Below, one piece after another: positions 22,927 to 31,177 of a stretch of DNA of 36,488 nt (position 1 is its first letter; each line of letters begins with the position of its first letter). The DNA comes from Deltaproteobacteria bacterium (GTDB taxonomy: Bacteria; Desulfobacterota; GWC2-55-46): NCBI GenBank assembly GCA_016218095.1, contig JACREV010000086.1:1-36488 (forward strand), in the 5' to 3' direction. A model generated the notes under the pieces. That model was not told where the DNA came from, searched no databases, and saw nothing but the letters and a program-made list of their open reading frames with translations. A program made the translations under genes and the position numbers.

Positions 22927-22955
22927 TTCATACAATTTTTTTTAACCATTTGCAA
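22927..22955 (-). promoter_or_regulatory. possible promoter of the HU gene
   Basis: On the minus strand TTGCAA (22955-22950), a 17-base spacer and TATGAA (22932-22927) lie in the only AT-rich part of the 480-base gap 22693-23172. Each box matches consensus at 4 of 6 positions. The leader to the HU ATG would be about 230 bases of GC-rich sequence with no gene. Confidence 0.45.
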
Positions 22956-23090
22956 GAACAAAAGTAGAAAAATTTTTTCCGTCACGGTGCGCTAACCCGC
23001 GCGCGCCGGGCCTCGAAGGCCCCTTTCCCGCAACTCATCCCCGCCCCTTTCCGCCTCTCAAGAAAATCGGCGCGTCCATTTTATTTTTCA

Positions 23091-23120
23091 TTGACACGCC
23101 GCCCAACGAATGTTAATAAT
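23091..23120 (+). promoter_or_regulatory. promoter of tRNA-Ala
   Basis: TTGACA (23091-23096) is followed after 18 bases by AATAAT (23115-23120). Transcription would start about 45 bases before the tRNA. Confidence 0.65.
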
Positions 23121-23172
23121 AGCTATTACGCCCCCGGCGGCTACTTGAGCCGAAGGGGCTTCGACAATTCAA

Positions 23173-23248
23173 GGGGCAGTAGCTCAGTTGGGAGAGCGCA
23201 AGGCTGGCAGTCTTGAGGTCAGGGGTTCGATCCCCCTCTGCTCCACCA
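23173..23248 (+). tRNA. tRNA-Ala (anticodon GGC)
   Basis: 76 bases with all arms: acceptor GGGGCAG/CTGCTCC (23173-23179 with 23238-23244), D arm GCTC...GAGC, anticodon arm CAAGG-CTGGCAG-TCTTG with anticodon GGC, T arm AGGGG-TTCGATC-CCCCT, and encoded CCA at 23246-23248. An integrase remnant sits immediately downstream, so the 3' end was probably an attachment site. Confidence 0.95.
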
Positions 23249-23256
23249 GTAAAATA

Positions 23257-23291
23257 AAGGGGTTAGCCAACATTGGTTAGCCCCTTTTCTT
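23257..23291 (+). terminator. terminator after tRNA-Ala
   Basis: AAGGGGTTAGCC and GGTTAGCCCCTT pair (two G-T wobbles) and are followed by TTTTCTTTT. It overlaps the last codons of the integrase remnant on the other strand. Confidence 0.7.
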
Positions 23292-23435
23292 TTGTATTGT
23301 ATAGTTTTTGTATAGTTGGTTTTTCGGTCAAGGCCGCTTCGAGTATTTCAACTGCCTTGACCTTATGCGCCGGGGCAAGTGTGCATAGCGGTGGGTCATT
23401 GTAAGGGTCTTGTGGCCTAATAGCCCCCTGTAAAG
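23263..23435 (-). pseudogene. tyrosine recombinase (phage integrase) C-terminal remnant, frameshifted
   Basis: In one frame the minus strand reads LLGHKTLTMTHRYAHL, the box II region of tyrosine recombinases including the catalytic tyrosine (RYAHL); in the next frame it continues APAHKVKAVEILEAALTEKP and then TIQKLYN. Restoring one G near 23371-23376 joins the two. Only about 55 residues remain out of roughly 350-400, so the gene is dead. It abuts tRNA-Ala in the orientation expected for an element that integrated at the tRNA 3' end. Upstream it runs into the end of the respiratory operon. Confidence 0.8.
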
Positions 23436-23494
23436 GCATGCGGAGGAGCGATCCTCCTTTAATATGAAAGGTACCGCCTCGCCAAATCGTACTT

Positions 23495-24565
23495 TCAAAC
23501 AGACTCCCACTCGAGTTTTCTTTTTCTCTGCTGACAATCCCGGCAAAGGCCGTCAATCATCCCGATCGAGATCCCGCCGCACCCCCCGCACTCTTGCGCC
23601 TCAAAACCCATAAGAGTTTTCGTGAGCCGCAATTCTTCGACCTGTCCTGACTTTAAAGTGAATGACTTCACGGCGGCATTACGGCAGGCTGACTCGCATA
23701 GCCCGCATCCGATGCATCTGCATGCCTTGAAGGTTATTTCCGCAGACCCGCCTTCCGCGGAGTACTCAAGGGCGTCCGTCGGGCAGAAGCTCACGCACCT
23801 AATGAGGCCGTTGCAGCCGTCGCACTTGTCCGCGTCTATCTCCTTTCCAATAAAAGGCAGGGGCACGCACGGGTCTATATTGCGCTGTCCTTCCTCAAGC
23901 TCCCTTATTATTTCAAGGGACCTTCGTTGTCTGGCAGGGACCGGGCCGGGGTCACGGTCCCGTTCGGGATCCTCCGGTTCAGGGACGAACCTTGAGATCG
24001 CCCTACCTATCCCCCTGAACATCTCCCGCCTTGGACCGCTCTCAAGGTCATGCCGGTCAGCCGACCTTGTCAGAAATATCCTCTCCCTCCTTCCAAATAG
24101 AAGGAGCAACCTGTTCGCGGCATCGATATTGGACCGGATGATCCCGCCTCCCGTGGCCCTGCCGCAATTTTCGCAATCGCCTGCAAGGAGCCCCAGGTCT
24201 TTCGCGCTCTTTAAACAGAGGGCGTCAAGAAAGGCGTAATCCAGCGCCCCGAGGCAAGTGACTGCGGCAGAGCGCCCTCCCGCACTGGAACACCTGATGC
24301 GCAACTCTTTGCCGGTATCCGAAACCGCCTGGCTGGCTACTTCCGCTAGAAAACTCTCCTTAACGCTCAACGCTCCTGCCGGACACGCGTTCGCGCATAT
24401 GCCGCAGTCGTCGCAAAGGCCGTAGTCTATCTCAAGCGGATTTAGAGTGATCGCCCGCTTGGTGCAGACGTCCAGGCATGGATGACCGGAATAGTCCTTG
24501 TAACGGCCAGGCAGGCACTTCCCTGGCGCAACCCTGAGCTTATCGAGAAAACGCATCTGACTCAT
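23495..24565 (-). CDS. multi-cluster ferredoxin-like Fe-S protein
   Basis: 356 residues, no signal peptide, no recognised family for the whole chain. Cysteine sets in order: C-x12-C-x3-C at 17-34, CDDCGICANACP (~52-63), a central region with isolated cysteines and DCENCGR (~130), then CDGCNGLIRCVSFCP (~248-262), CRCIGCGLCESACRN (~280-294) and a C-terminal zinc-ribbon-like CGGCGG...CRDC. Several [4Fe-4S] clusters are expected, in two ferredoxin-type modules separated by a linker rich in Arg, Asp and Pro (~185-215). It overlaps the TorD-like gene by 26 bases, so it belongs to the molybdoenzyme operon, as a cytoplasmic electron carrier or cofactor-assembly protein. Confidence 0.75.
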   Translation of the reverse strand: MSQMRFLDKLRVAPGKCLPGRYKDYSGHPCLDVCTKRAITLNPLEIDYGLCDDCGICANACPAGALSVKESFLAEVASQAVSDTGKELRIRCSSAGGRSAAVTCLGALDYAFLDALCLKSAKDLGLLAGDCENCGRATGGGIIRSNIDAANRLLLLFGRRERIFLTRSADRHDLESGPRREMFRGIGRAISRFVPEPEDPERDRDPGPVPARQRRSLEIIRELEEGQRNIDPCVPLPFIGKEIDADKCDGCNGLIRCVSFCPTDALEYSAEGGSAEITFKACRCIGCGLCESACRNAAVKSFTLKSGQVEELRLTKTLMGFEAQECGGCGGISIGMIDGLCRDCQQRKRKLEWESV

Positions 24566-25196
24566 GGAATATCCACTCCAGCTCCGAATCGATGAATTGC
24601 CCGGTAAAACAGGCTATCTCCCTGTAAAAGGCATGCACCATCGCCCGTTCCACCTTCTGGAGGAAAGGCCTGCACCATCTTCCAAGGTGCGCTTTCATGA
24701 ATTCCGACTGGAGCCTTTTTGCATGCCCGGCCCCCTCCGCGTCGCCCTTTTCAAGCGACGAGGCTTCCATCGCGCACAGATGTCCCATGAACTCAAGCTC
24801 TATGCCGAAGTGATCAGGGAACAGGGAACATGCTTCAGGCATGCTGAAGCCGCTCTTCTTATAAAACAGGAGCACACGGCTTGAGGCATCCCCGCATAAC
24901 TGTCCTTCGGTCGAGGCCTGGACCGATTCGTATGGCGAAAGAAATGCCCCTGAGGAAAGAAGACACGACGCAAATTCGACCGCAAGCTCTTCTATTATCT
25001 CATCGTCTTTTCTGCCTTCAAACCCCTCCAGCAACCTCTCGGAGAAGGCCCCGACGATGTTCCCGTCCCTCAACGCCTGAAGGAACGGCAGGTCCACTTC
25101 TCTCAAAAATACCCTTGAGGCGAGTGAATAGAGGCCCTGCCTTGCCTCTGCCTCCGTTATCGCCTCAAACCCTGGACGGGTAGCTGTCATTTGCAT
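24540..25196 (-). CDS. TorD/DmsD-type chaperone for the molybdoenzyme
   Basis: 218 residues, all-helical. Family motifs are LFPDHFGIELEFMGHLC (~125-141; P-D-H-x-x-x-E-L-E-F-M) and the later FMKAHLGRWCRPF (~167-179). Such proteins hold the Tat-exported catalytic subunit while the cofactor is inserted and guard its signal peptide. It starts within the end of the rhodanese gene (10-base overlap) and is translated together with it. Confidence 0.87.
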   Translation of the reverse strand: MQMTATRPGFEAITEAEARQGLYSLASRVFLREVDLPFLQALRDGNIVGAFSERLLEGFEGRKDDEIIEELAVEFASCLLSSGAFLSPYESVQASTEGQLCGDASSRVLLFYKKSGFSMPEACSLFPDHFGIELEFMGHLCAMEASSLEKGDAEGAGHAKRLQSEFMKAHLGRWCRPFLQKVERAMVHAFYREIACFTGQFIDSELEWIFHESDAFSR

Positions 25197-25687
25197 CCCT
25201 TTATCTCCGGTTCCGGCGGCGGGAGCTCGGCGTCAGGCCGTACCGGCCTGCCCTCTTTGCCGTATCTGAAATAGGGCGCGCCCTCGCAGATCCCCTCAAG
25301 GTGCCTGCCGGTGTTGTAGTAGGCCCTTATCCCGCCGCTCAAGTTGTAAACGTTAAGGCCCTGCTTTTCAAGGACGAGGCAGGCATTCTCGCTACGCCTG
25401 CCCGAGGCGCAGTAGACGATTACCGTCTTTTCGCCGTCAATCCCCGCCGCCCTTTTTGTGAGAACGGACACAGGGATATTTATGCTCCCCGGTATCCTGC
25501 AATCATTGTACTCGTGAGGCTCCCTCACGTCGACCAGGACCGCTCCACCTTTGGCAAGCATCTTATCCGCGTCAAAGACATATATGTCCTCGCAGGCGGA
25601 CAAGGCGCGCGGGACCAAAAAACCTGCCAGGAGAGCGGCTATCGCGCCCATCGCTTGCACAAGCCTATGCGCTCTTTTTCTTTCCAT
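25187..25687 (-). CDS. periplasmic rhodanese-like lipoprotein
   Basis: 166 residues from ATG 25687, which overlaps the molybdoenzyme gene's end by 23 bases; the frame runs further upstream within that gene without meaning. An N-terminal hydrophobic stretch (about 10-24) ends in LSAC, a good lipobox, so the mature protein is probably anchored on the periplasmic side. The rhodanese domain follows (~40-130): VLVDVREPHEYNDCRIPGSINIP, the active-site loop YCASGRRS with the persulfide Cys, and NLSGGIRAYY. It should carry sulfane sulfur (or selenium) as a persulfide. A tail with CEGAP and a final GCK follows. By analogy with Wolinella Sud it could feed the reductase. Confidence 0.85.
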   Translation of the reverse strand: MERKRAHRLVQAMGAIAALLAGFLVPRALSACEDIYVFDADKMLAKGGAVLVDVREPHEYNDCRIPGSINIPVSVLTKRAAGIDGEKTVIVYCASGRRSENACLVLEKQGLNVYNLSGGIRAYYNTGRHLEGICEGAPYFRYGKEGRPVRPDAELPPPEPEIKGCK

Positions 25688-28148
25688 CCTTCTTCGCGCC
25701 CGGAGCCCGCCCCCTGAAATCCGGCCCGGAGTATGTGTATCTGAGCGTCTCCTCGTAGGCCTTTCTTGCGGCTTCCATGTCGACCTTGTAGTCCTGGTAT
25801 CTGTCCCCGGGCTCCGCCTTCCCAACCGTTACGACAGTATCATACCAGCCCTGCGAGCCGCCTATCGGGTCCGTGGAGACCGGGATGATGAAGTTGGGGT
25901 GCGCCCCCTTGTCCTTCCAGAATACATGCAGGTACTCCGGGTCGTCGGACGTTGCCCACTCCGGTTTTTCCTTGAGTTTGAGGGATGCGAGCCTCCCGTA
26001 CTCGGTATGGCCGAAGGAATTCGAGACGGCGACCACCCTGGGATGGATCCCCTCGGTTACGAAGGCCTTGGTCACCATATATCCTATCCTCGATGTTATC
26101 CTCACGAGGTCGCCGGTCTTTATGCCTTTCTTCTCCGCGACCTTCGCGTTTATCCAGACAGGGTTATAGTGGATTATCTCGGCAAGCCACTTCTGGTTCG
26201 CTGTCCTTGACTGGACATGGACGTTCCACTTGAAGGTTATGAGCACCAGATCGTCCTCTTTCATCTTTTCGTGCGCCGGTATCGGCTCATAGTGGGGGAG
26301 CGGGTTGAACCCGTGCCTGGCCCACTCCTCGGCATAGATGTTTATCTTCTTGTCCTTCGTGCCAAAGCCGTTTTTCTTGTATAGCCCGTATTCAGGCTCG
26401 GCGTCTACGGGCTTCGGAGACCAGACGCCGTTCTTCTTGAGATACGCCCACCCACCGGCCTCCTTGACCCCCGGCACGCTCTCGGCCATATACTTGATAT
26501 AGTCCTCGGTCGTGCCGTAGTCGAAGTACTTTTTTACGCCCCTGCCGCCCGTGGGGTCGAGGTGCTTGGTCACCAGCTCAAGGACTATGTCCCTGTAGCT
26601 TTTGCATTCTCCAAGCGGCTTTACGACCGGCTGTCTTATGCCGACCCACGGCGTCTCGATTGAAGACGGCATATTCTCGATGTCGAACCGCTCAAGATAG
26701 GTCGTCTCCGGGAGGATGAGGTCCGAGAGCGCGGTCGCCTCGCTCATGAAGGTATCCATGGACACATGGAACGGGATGAGCTTCTCGTCGAGATAGACCT
26801 CGCGCCATGTCTCCGCGTCAGGGTTTGAATAACACCCGTTGTAATAATGCCTGATGTAGACGGATATCTTCTGGCGCCCCTCCTTTATCATCTGGGCCAC
26901 GTGGTGGCTGACCTTGTGCTCCGCCAGCGGATATTCGCGGGGGTGCGCAAGCTCGCTTTTTTCCTTTGGAGCCGGGGGCTCGGGCTGCGGGTGCTTGAAG
27001 GAGACCCCCCTCGGAAGGCAATAGCCGCCTTTCTCTTCTATGCTGCCTGTCACGATGTTAAGTAGCATCGTGCACCTTTCGCTGTACGCGCCGTTGAAGT
27101 GCTTGGCCGGCCCCCTGTACGTGTACGTGGTGCACCTCGGGGCCGCCAGCGCGAACTCTATCGCTATCCTCTTTATATCCTTCGCCGGAACGGAGCTGAC
27201 CTTCTCCGCCCACTCGGGCGTGAACTGTTCGAGGTACTTCGCGAGCTTGTCCGCGGGATAGTTGGTCCATCTGTTTATGAACGCCTCGTTATGGAGCTTG
27301 CTACTGACGATCACGTTGCACATGGCGAGGGCCACCGCCCCGTCCGTCCCCGGGAATACGGGGAACCATTCATCGGCCTTCCCAGCGGTATTCGACATCC
27401 TCGGGTCGAAATACACGAGCTTGGCGTGGTTATCGACCCTGCCCTCGACCACACGCTGGACATAAGGGTTGTGGAAATAGCCGGCTTCGTAGACGTTGCC
27501 GCCGAAGATCAGCATGTACTTTGTATTCGTGAAATCCGGGGTCTCGATATCCGGGCCCCATGTGGCCTGCATCCCGATCTTCTTGCTCGACTCGCATATG
27601 GAGGTATGGTTGAGCCTGGTGTCCGAACCGAGGGCGTTCATAAACCGATTGTCAAAGCCGAACCACCTGTTCCTGCCTATGTGGAGCGCTATCTCGTTCG
27701 GGCTCCCCTTTCCGGCCTTAGCCCGGTCAAGGACCTCATTAATCCTTGCCGCGAGCTCCTGGTAAGCCTCTTCCCATGTTATCCTCTTCCACTTGCCTTC
27801 GCCGCGCCTGCCGGCCCTCCGCATCGGATACAGGACCCTGTCGGGGTCATAGAGCTGATTTGTTCCCGCGTTGCCCTTTGCGCACAGCTTCCCCCTGTTC
27901 CCCGGGTGCTTCGGGTTGCCTTCGAGTTTTACGACCCTTCCGTTTTCTATGAACGCGAGCCCCCCGTCCTCGACATTGCACTGAAGGCACGTATACGGGA
28001 CGGCCTCTACCCTCGGAGCGCCTGTGACATGGGAAGCGGTGACGCCTCCGTCCGCGAACTCCATGGCCTTCAAGACCTTCGGCCCCAAAGCCACGGCCGC
28101 CGCCGCAACGGCCCCTATCTTCAGAAAGTCCCTTCTCTTAAGCCCCAT
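25665..28148 (-). CDS. Tat-exported molybdopterin oxidoreductase, catalytic subunit (PsrA/PhsA/SrdA-like)
   Basis: 827 residues. The Tat signal is RRDFLKIGAVAAAAVA (~4-20). The FS0 region reads YTCLQCNVEDGG...GKLCAKG: only three of four cluster cysteines are present, with Asp at the place of the third (C-x2-C-x3-D). The Mo ligand is probably the Cys in HTSICESS (~190), as in sulfur- and arsenate-type reductases. Further bis-MGD motifs are LIFGGNVYEAGY, VYFDPRMSNTAGKADEWFPVFPGTDGA (~240-265), DLILPETTYLE and the C-terminal domain with LVRITSRIGYM. The complex BCA with NrfD anchor should take electrons from quinol and reduce a periplasmic acceptor; the substrate is not decidable (sulfane sulfur, selenate, thiosulfate or arsenate are candidates). 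Confidence 0.88.
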   Translation of the reverse strand: MGLKRRDFLKIGAVAAAAVALGPKVLKAMEFADGGVTASHVTGAPRVEAVPYTCLQCNVEDGGLAFIENGRVVKLEGNPKHPGNRGKLCAKGNAGTNQLYDPDRVLYPMRRAGRRGEGKWKRITWEEAYQELAARINEVLDRAKAGKGSPNEIALHIGRNRWFGFDNRFMNALGSDTRLNHTSICESSKKIGMQATWGPDIETPDFTNTKYMLIFGGNVYEAGYFHNPYVQRVVEGRVDNHAKLVYFDPRMSNTAGKADEWFPVFPGTDGAVALAMCNVIVSSKLHNEAFINRWTNYPADKLAKYLEQFTPEWAEKVSSVPAKDIKRIAIEFALAAPRCTTYTYRGPAKHFNGAYSERCTMLLNIVTGSIEEKGGYCLPRGVSFKHPQPEPPAPKEKSELAHPREYPLAEHKVSHHVAQMIKEGRQKISVYIRHYYNGCYSNPDAETWREVYLDEKLIPFHVSMDTFMSEATALSDLILPETTYLERFDIENMPSSIETPWVGIRQPVVKPLGECKSYRDIVLELVTKHLDPTGGRGVKKYFDYGTTEDYIKYMAESVPGVKEAGGWAYLKKNGVWSPKPVDAEPEYGLYKKNGFGTKDKKINIYAEEWARHGFNPLPHYEPIPAHEKMKEDDLVLITFKWNVHVQSRTANQKWLAEIIHYNPVWINAKVAEKKGIKTGDLVRITSRIGYMVTKAFVTEGIHPRVVAVSNSFGHTEYGRLASLKLKEKPEWATSDDPEYLHVFWKDKGAHPNFIIPVSTDPIGGSQGWYDTVVTVGKAEPGDRYQDYKVDMEAARKAYEETLRYTYSGPDFRGRAPGAKKDGKKKSA

Positions 28149-28163
28149 CGCGGTACCTCCGGT

Positions 28164-29072
28164 TTATGTCAGGGGGATTATCTGCCCGCCGTAAACGATT
28201 ATGTATCTGAGGGCAAGGACCCCGACCAGGACCATCGCGGATATCAACGCCGTTGTCCCCGCCTTAGGCTCTGCCCCCTTCGCGAGCACGTTCGACCAGG
28301 AGACTATGACGGGTATTACGAGCCCGATGGTAACAAGCCCTATCCAGAAGACCAGCGACAACCCGCCGCTCAATATCACCCCCGCCGCCTCCCTGCTTAA
28401 GGGCGACGACGTCGACGCCGTTATGAGCATGAAAGCCACGAGCGCAAGCTGGAAGAGGAGGAGCACCGCGTTCGCGGCGTTGAGCGAGGAGAGCCCTTTC
28501 CTGCCTCCCGAGAGCGAGACGGCAAGGGATACAGCCGCTATGCCGGTTGTGGCCGAGGCCACCATGAATACGGGTATTACCGCCCCGTCGGACCATAGGG
28601 GCCTCGCGTTCGTCGCAACGTTCAGGGCAACGGCCGTGTACGCCGATACCCCGACGGCGCAAACCGAGCCTATGACGAGTATCAGCGCCTTTGAGCCCTT
28701 CACCGCCTCCACCCCTCTCTGCAGGGCTATGTTCAGGAGCGAAAACAGGCCCAGGCCGATAAGGAACCAGACACCCCATGTAAGCGGGGCCGTGACGCTC
28801 CCCCTGTAGAGGAGGGTTATGAATCTGAAGGGCCTGTCGAGGTCAAGGATGAGTATCGGGACGTCCACGATGATCGAAAGGAGCGCGAGGTACGCCCCGG
28901 CTGCGGCTATCTTCTTATACCTTTCGTCGTCAAGGTATGAGGCCGCCGCCGAGGCGATGAACGACCCGGCCGCCATGCCGCTCAGGAAAAAATGGACGAC
29001 TATCAGCATCCCCCAGGGGACCAGACCTTCCCCGAAAAAGTGGGGCACGTTATACGAAACCATACCGTTCAT
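28164..29072 (-). CDS. NrfD/PsrC-type membrane anchor subunit
   Basis: 302 residues with about eight membrane helices, no heme-ligand pattern. The N-terminal PHFFGEGLVPWGMLIVVHFFLSGMAAGSF is typical of NrfD/PsrC quinol-binding subunits, as is the ILDLDRPFRFITLL element around 72-86. It would oxidise menaquinol and pass electrons to the Fe-S subunit. Its ATG overlaps the end of that subunit's gene by 4 bases, and the catalytic subunit follows 15 bases later. Confidence 0.88.
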   Translation of the reverse strand: MNGMVSYNVPHFFGEGLVPWGMLIVVHFFLSGMAAGSFIASAAASYLDDERYKKIAAAGAYLALLSIIVDVPILILDLDRPFRFITLLYRGSVTAPLTWGVWFLIGLGLFSLLNIALQRGVEAVKGSKALILVIGSVCAVGVSAYTAVALNVATNARPLWSDGAVIPVFMVASATTGIAAVSLAVSLSGGRKGLSSLNAANAVLLLFQLALVAFMLITASTSSPLSREAAGVILSGGLSLVFWIGLVTIGLVIPVIVSWSNVLAKGAEPKAGTTALISAMVLVGVLALRYIIVYGGQIIPLT

Positions 29073-29743
29073 ATTACCCCCTTCTGCTCTAACGCCCCTT
29101 CCGTTCCGGCAATCGATGTCACCCCGCCCCTCATCGCCTCCACATACTCCTCGAGCCCTATATAGAAGACCGAAGGGTCATTGCCTGTGGAGGGTTTGAG
29201 CTGCTTTACGGGGTTCCTTCCGACATAAAGGGATATCTCGCTGCCAGGGTCGTTGAGGTCGCCGAAGATCCTTGCCCTGCCCAGGCAGCTCTGGACGCAG
29301 GCGGGGAGCAAACCCTTCTCTATCCGGTGCACGCAGAAAGTACACTTGTCGGCGGTCTTCGTGACGGCGTTCAGGAACCGAGCGTCGTAAGGGCAGGCTG
29401 TCATGCACGAGCGGCAACCTATGCACTTGTCGTTGTCGACGACGACCGCGCCGTCACCCCTCTTATAGGTGGCCTTTGTCGGGCAGACCCTTACGCATGA
29501 AGGGCTTTTGCAGTGGTTGCAGAGCCTCGGCAGGAAATGCCTCGTCACGTTCGGGTAAGTACCCTTGTCAACATACTTGACCCACGCCCTGTAGACGCCA
29601 ACTGGCACATCGTTTTCCGCCTTGCAGGCGACCGAGCACGCATGGCATCCGATGCAGCGCCGGAGGTCTACGACCATCCCCCATCGGACCTTCCTGCCTG
29701 CCCCCTCCTTTTCACCTACATAATGCTGATCATCTCTTTCCAT
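29069..29743 (-). CDS. four-cluster ferredoxin subunit (DmsB/PsrB-like)
   Basis: 224 residues with sixteen cysteines for four [4Fe-4S] clusters: CIGCHACSVACK (~30-41), CNHCKSPSCVRVCP (~75-88), CIGCRSCMTACPY (~107-119) and CTFCVHR...CVQSC (~134-152). This is the electron-transfer subunit between the NrfD anchor and the catalytic subunit. No signal peptide: it is probably co-exported with the Tat-substrate. It is the first of the B-C-A trio. Confidence 0.9.
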   Translation of the reverse strand: MERDDQHYVGEKEGAGRKVRWGMVVDLRRCIGCHACSVACKAENDVPVGVYRAWVKYVDKGTYPNVTRHFLPRLCNHCKSPSCVRVCPTKATYKRGDGAVVVDNDKCIGCRSCMTACPYDARFLNAVTKTADKCTFCVHRIEKGLLPACVQSCLGRARIFGDLNDPGSEISLYVGRNPVKQLKPSTGNDPSVFYIGLEEYVEAMRGGVTSIAGTEGALEQKGVI

Positions 29744-29821
29744 AAAAAAACCTCCGCTTTACTGCCGCGACCATGCCCATAACCAATCGAGGCAAGTCAT
29801 CGGCACCTACCTCTCCATCAC

Positions 29822-31177
29822 CTAAAACTCGAGTTGCAGCCTTGAAAAAACGAGGGTCTCGTTCCTGGTGGACTGATTTGCGGCGCCCAGGGCGACACTG
29901 TCCGGATGTCCCTTGCCCAGCATCGCATAATCGACTCCGCCCTCGATGCTCACGCTCTCCCAGAGCAGGTACTTGAGCTGGGCATAAAGATCGGTGCCGA
30001 TATACTTTTCAAAGCCCGGGTCCGCGGCCGTATGCGTATACCAGCCGGCCCCTACATAGCCTTCAAGCTTATCCATTATGGGAATGGCCGCGTTCGCCTG
30101 GATGGTAACCAGTCCGTTGCCGAGGTTCGTATTATCCGTGGCGTAACCGCCGCCGTCTATGTTTACGAAGCTCGTGTCAATGCCGGTGTCCGTGGGACCC
30201 TGCACGTTTAGCTTCCCGGTGTACCCCCAGTACCCCGTAGTGCCGACGATCGACATCGGGGTAATAAAGGAATCGGCGCTGTCCTTTGCGGCGTCATCGA
30301 AGTCGTTGTCCCCGCTGGCGTAGATGCCCAAGAGGCCGACCCTGACCGTCCTGACGGGGACTTTCACCTCAGCCTTGACGGCAAAGCCCGAGTTCTTCCT
30401 CTCCGTGGGATCCCCTCCGGACGCCGGGACCGTCCTTTCTCCCCAATTATATAAGACGAACGCGTTGAAGTCGGCTGACTCGAACTTTCCGCTGTACCTT
30501 ACGCCCGTGTAATACTCGTTTGTCGTGCTTGCGCCGGTCACGGAGTTGGCCGGCTTGGTGTTGTCATTCAGGGCATAGAAGGACGCCCCGAACCCGGCCT
30601 TTGTGTCGGCGTCAAAAAACCACTGGTCCACGTCGTCTGCCGGATGAGAGCTCTCCGAGCCTTCGTCCAGGTTTCCATGGGCCATGCGCACCTCCACGTC
30701 CGCGACCTTGCCGAGGAGCATGTATGTGAGGGGGTTGTAGTCCCAGTCGCCGCTGAAAAGCGTGTCCCCGAATTTATCCGACATCGGCACCAGCCCGGCC
30801 ACTATGGTAAAATCCGTGTGGTTCGGTATGGGGGCTGAGATATAACCATGCCTCAGGGCGACCGCCGGGTCACCGCTGGATGAGCCGTCCAGAGTGTATC
30901 TTGCGTTGGCGACATTTGAATTTATATGCCCGATATTGAGCTGGATGTGAGCCTTTAAGCCGCTGTCCCACTCGAAATCAAGCGTAGGCCTGAACCTGAG
31001 CCTGGATGCCTGAATATCATCGCCTTCCGTAAAAGCATCGTCCTTGCCTGCGTCCTGATAATATGAATTGACCCTGAATTGCCCATGCCAGGCGGTTTCA
31101 ACAGCATACGCATTTTCCAGCCCGGTAGCGTAAATCGCGCAGAAAAACAAGACAAACCAAAAAATCCGCTTCGACAT
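29822..31177 (-). CDS. outer-membrane beta-barrel porin
   Basis: 451 residues with a signal peptide (KRIFWFVLFFCAIYATGLENAYA) and many alternating amphipathic strands (for example AGFGASFYALND, TGVRYSGKFESADFNAFVLYNWG), ending in a C-terminal Phe as outer-membrane barrels do. The size suits an anion- or substrate-specific porin of 16-18 strands. It is the first gene of the operon, 78 bases before the Fe-S subunit, so it probably admits the respiratory substrate or releases product. The ATG has GGAGGAG upstream on the coding strand. Confidence 0.8.
   Translation of the reverse strand: MSKRIFWFVLFFCAIYATGLENAYAVETAWHGQFRVNSYYQDAGKDDAFTEGDDIQASRLRFRPTLDFEWDSGLKAHIQLNIGHINSNVANARYTLDGSSSGDPAVALRHGYISAPIPNHTDFTIVAGLVPMSDKFGDTLFSGDWDYNPLTYMLLGKVADVEVRMAHGNLDEGSESSHPADDVDQWFFDADTKAGFGASFYALNDNTKPANSVTGASTTNEYYTGVRYSGKFESADFNAFVLYNWGERTVPASGGDPTERKNSGFAVKAEVKVPVRTVRVGLLGIYASGDNDFDDAAKDSADSFITPMSIVGTTGYWGYTGKLNVQGPTDTGIDTSFVNIDGGGYATDNTNLGNGLVTIQANAAIPIMDKLEGYVGAGWYTHTAADPGFEKYIGTDLYAQLKYLLWESVSIEGGVDYAMLGKGHPDSVALGAANQSTRNETLVFSRLQLEF

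Noticed and set aside
23263..23556. A 97-codon open frame near the tRNA as an intact gene.
   Set aside because: Only its end matches integrase; the box II motif is in a different frame, so this is a frameshifted remnant, and its start overlaps the Fe-S gene.
27099..28400. A 433-codon open frame on the plus strand opposite the molybdoenzyme.
   Set aside because: Antisense shadow; product is Arg/Pro/Leu-biased with no motif, while the minus strand has the Tat signal and bis-MGD motifs.
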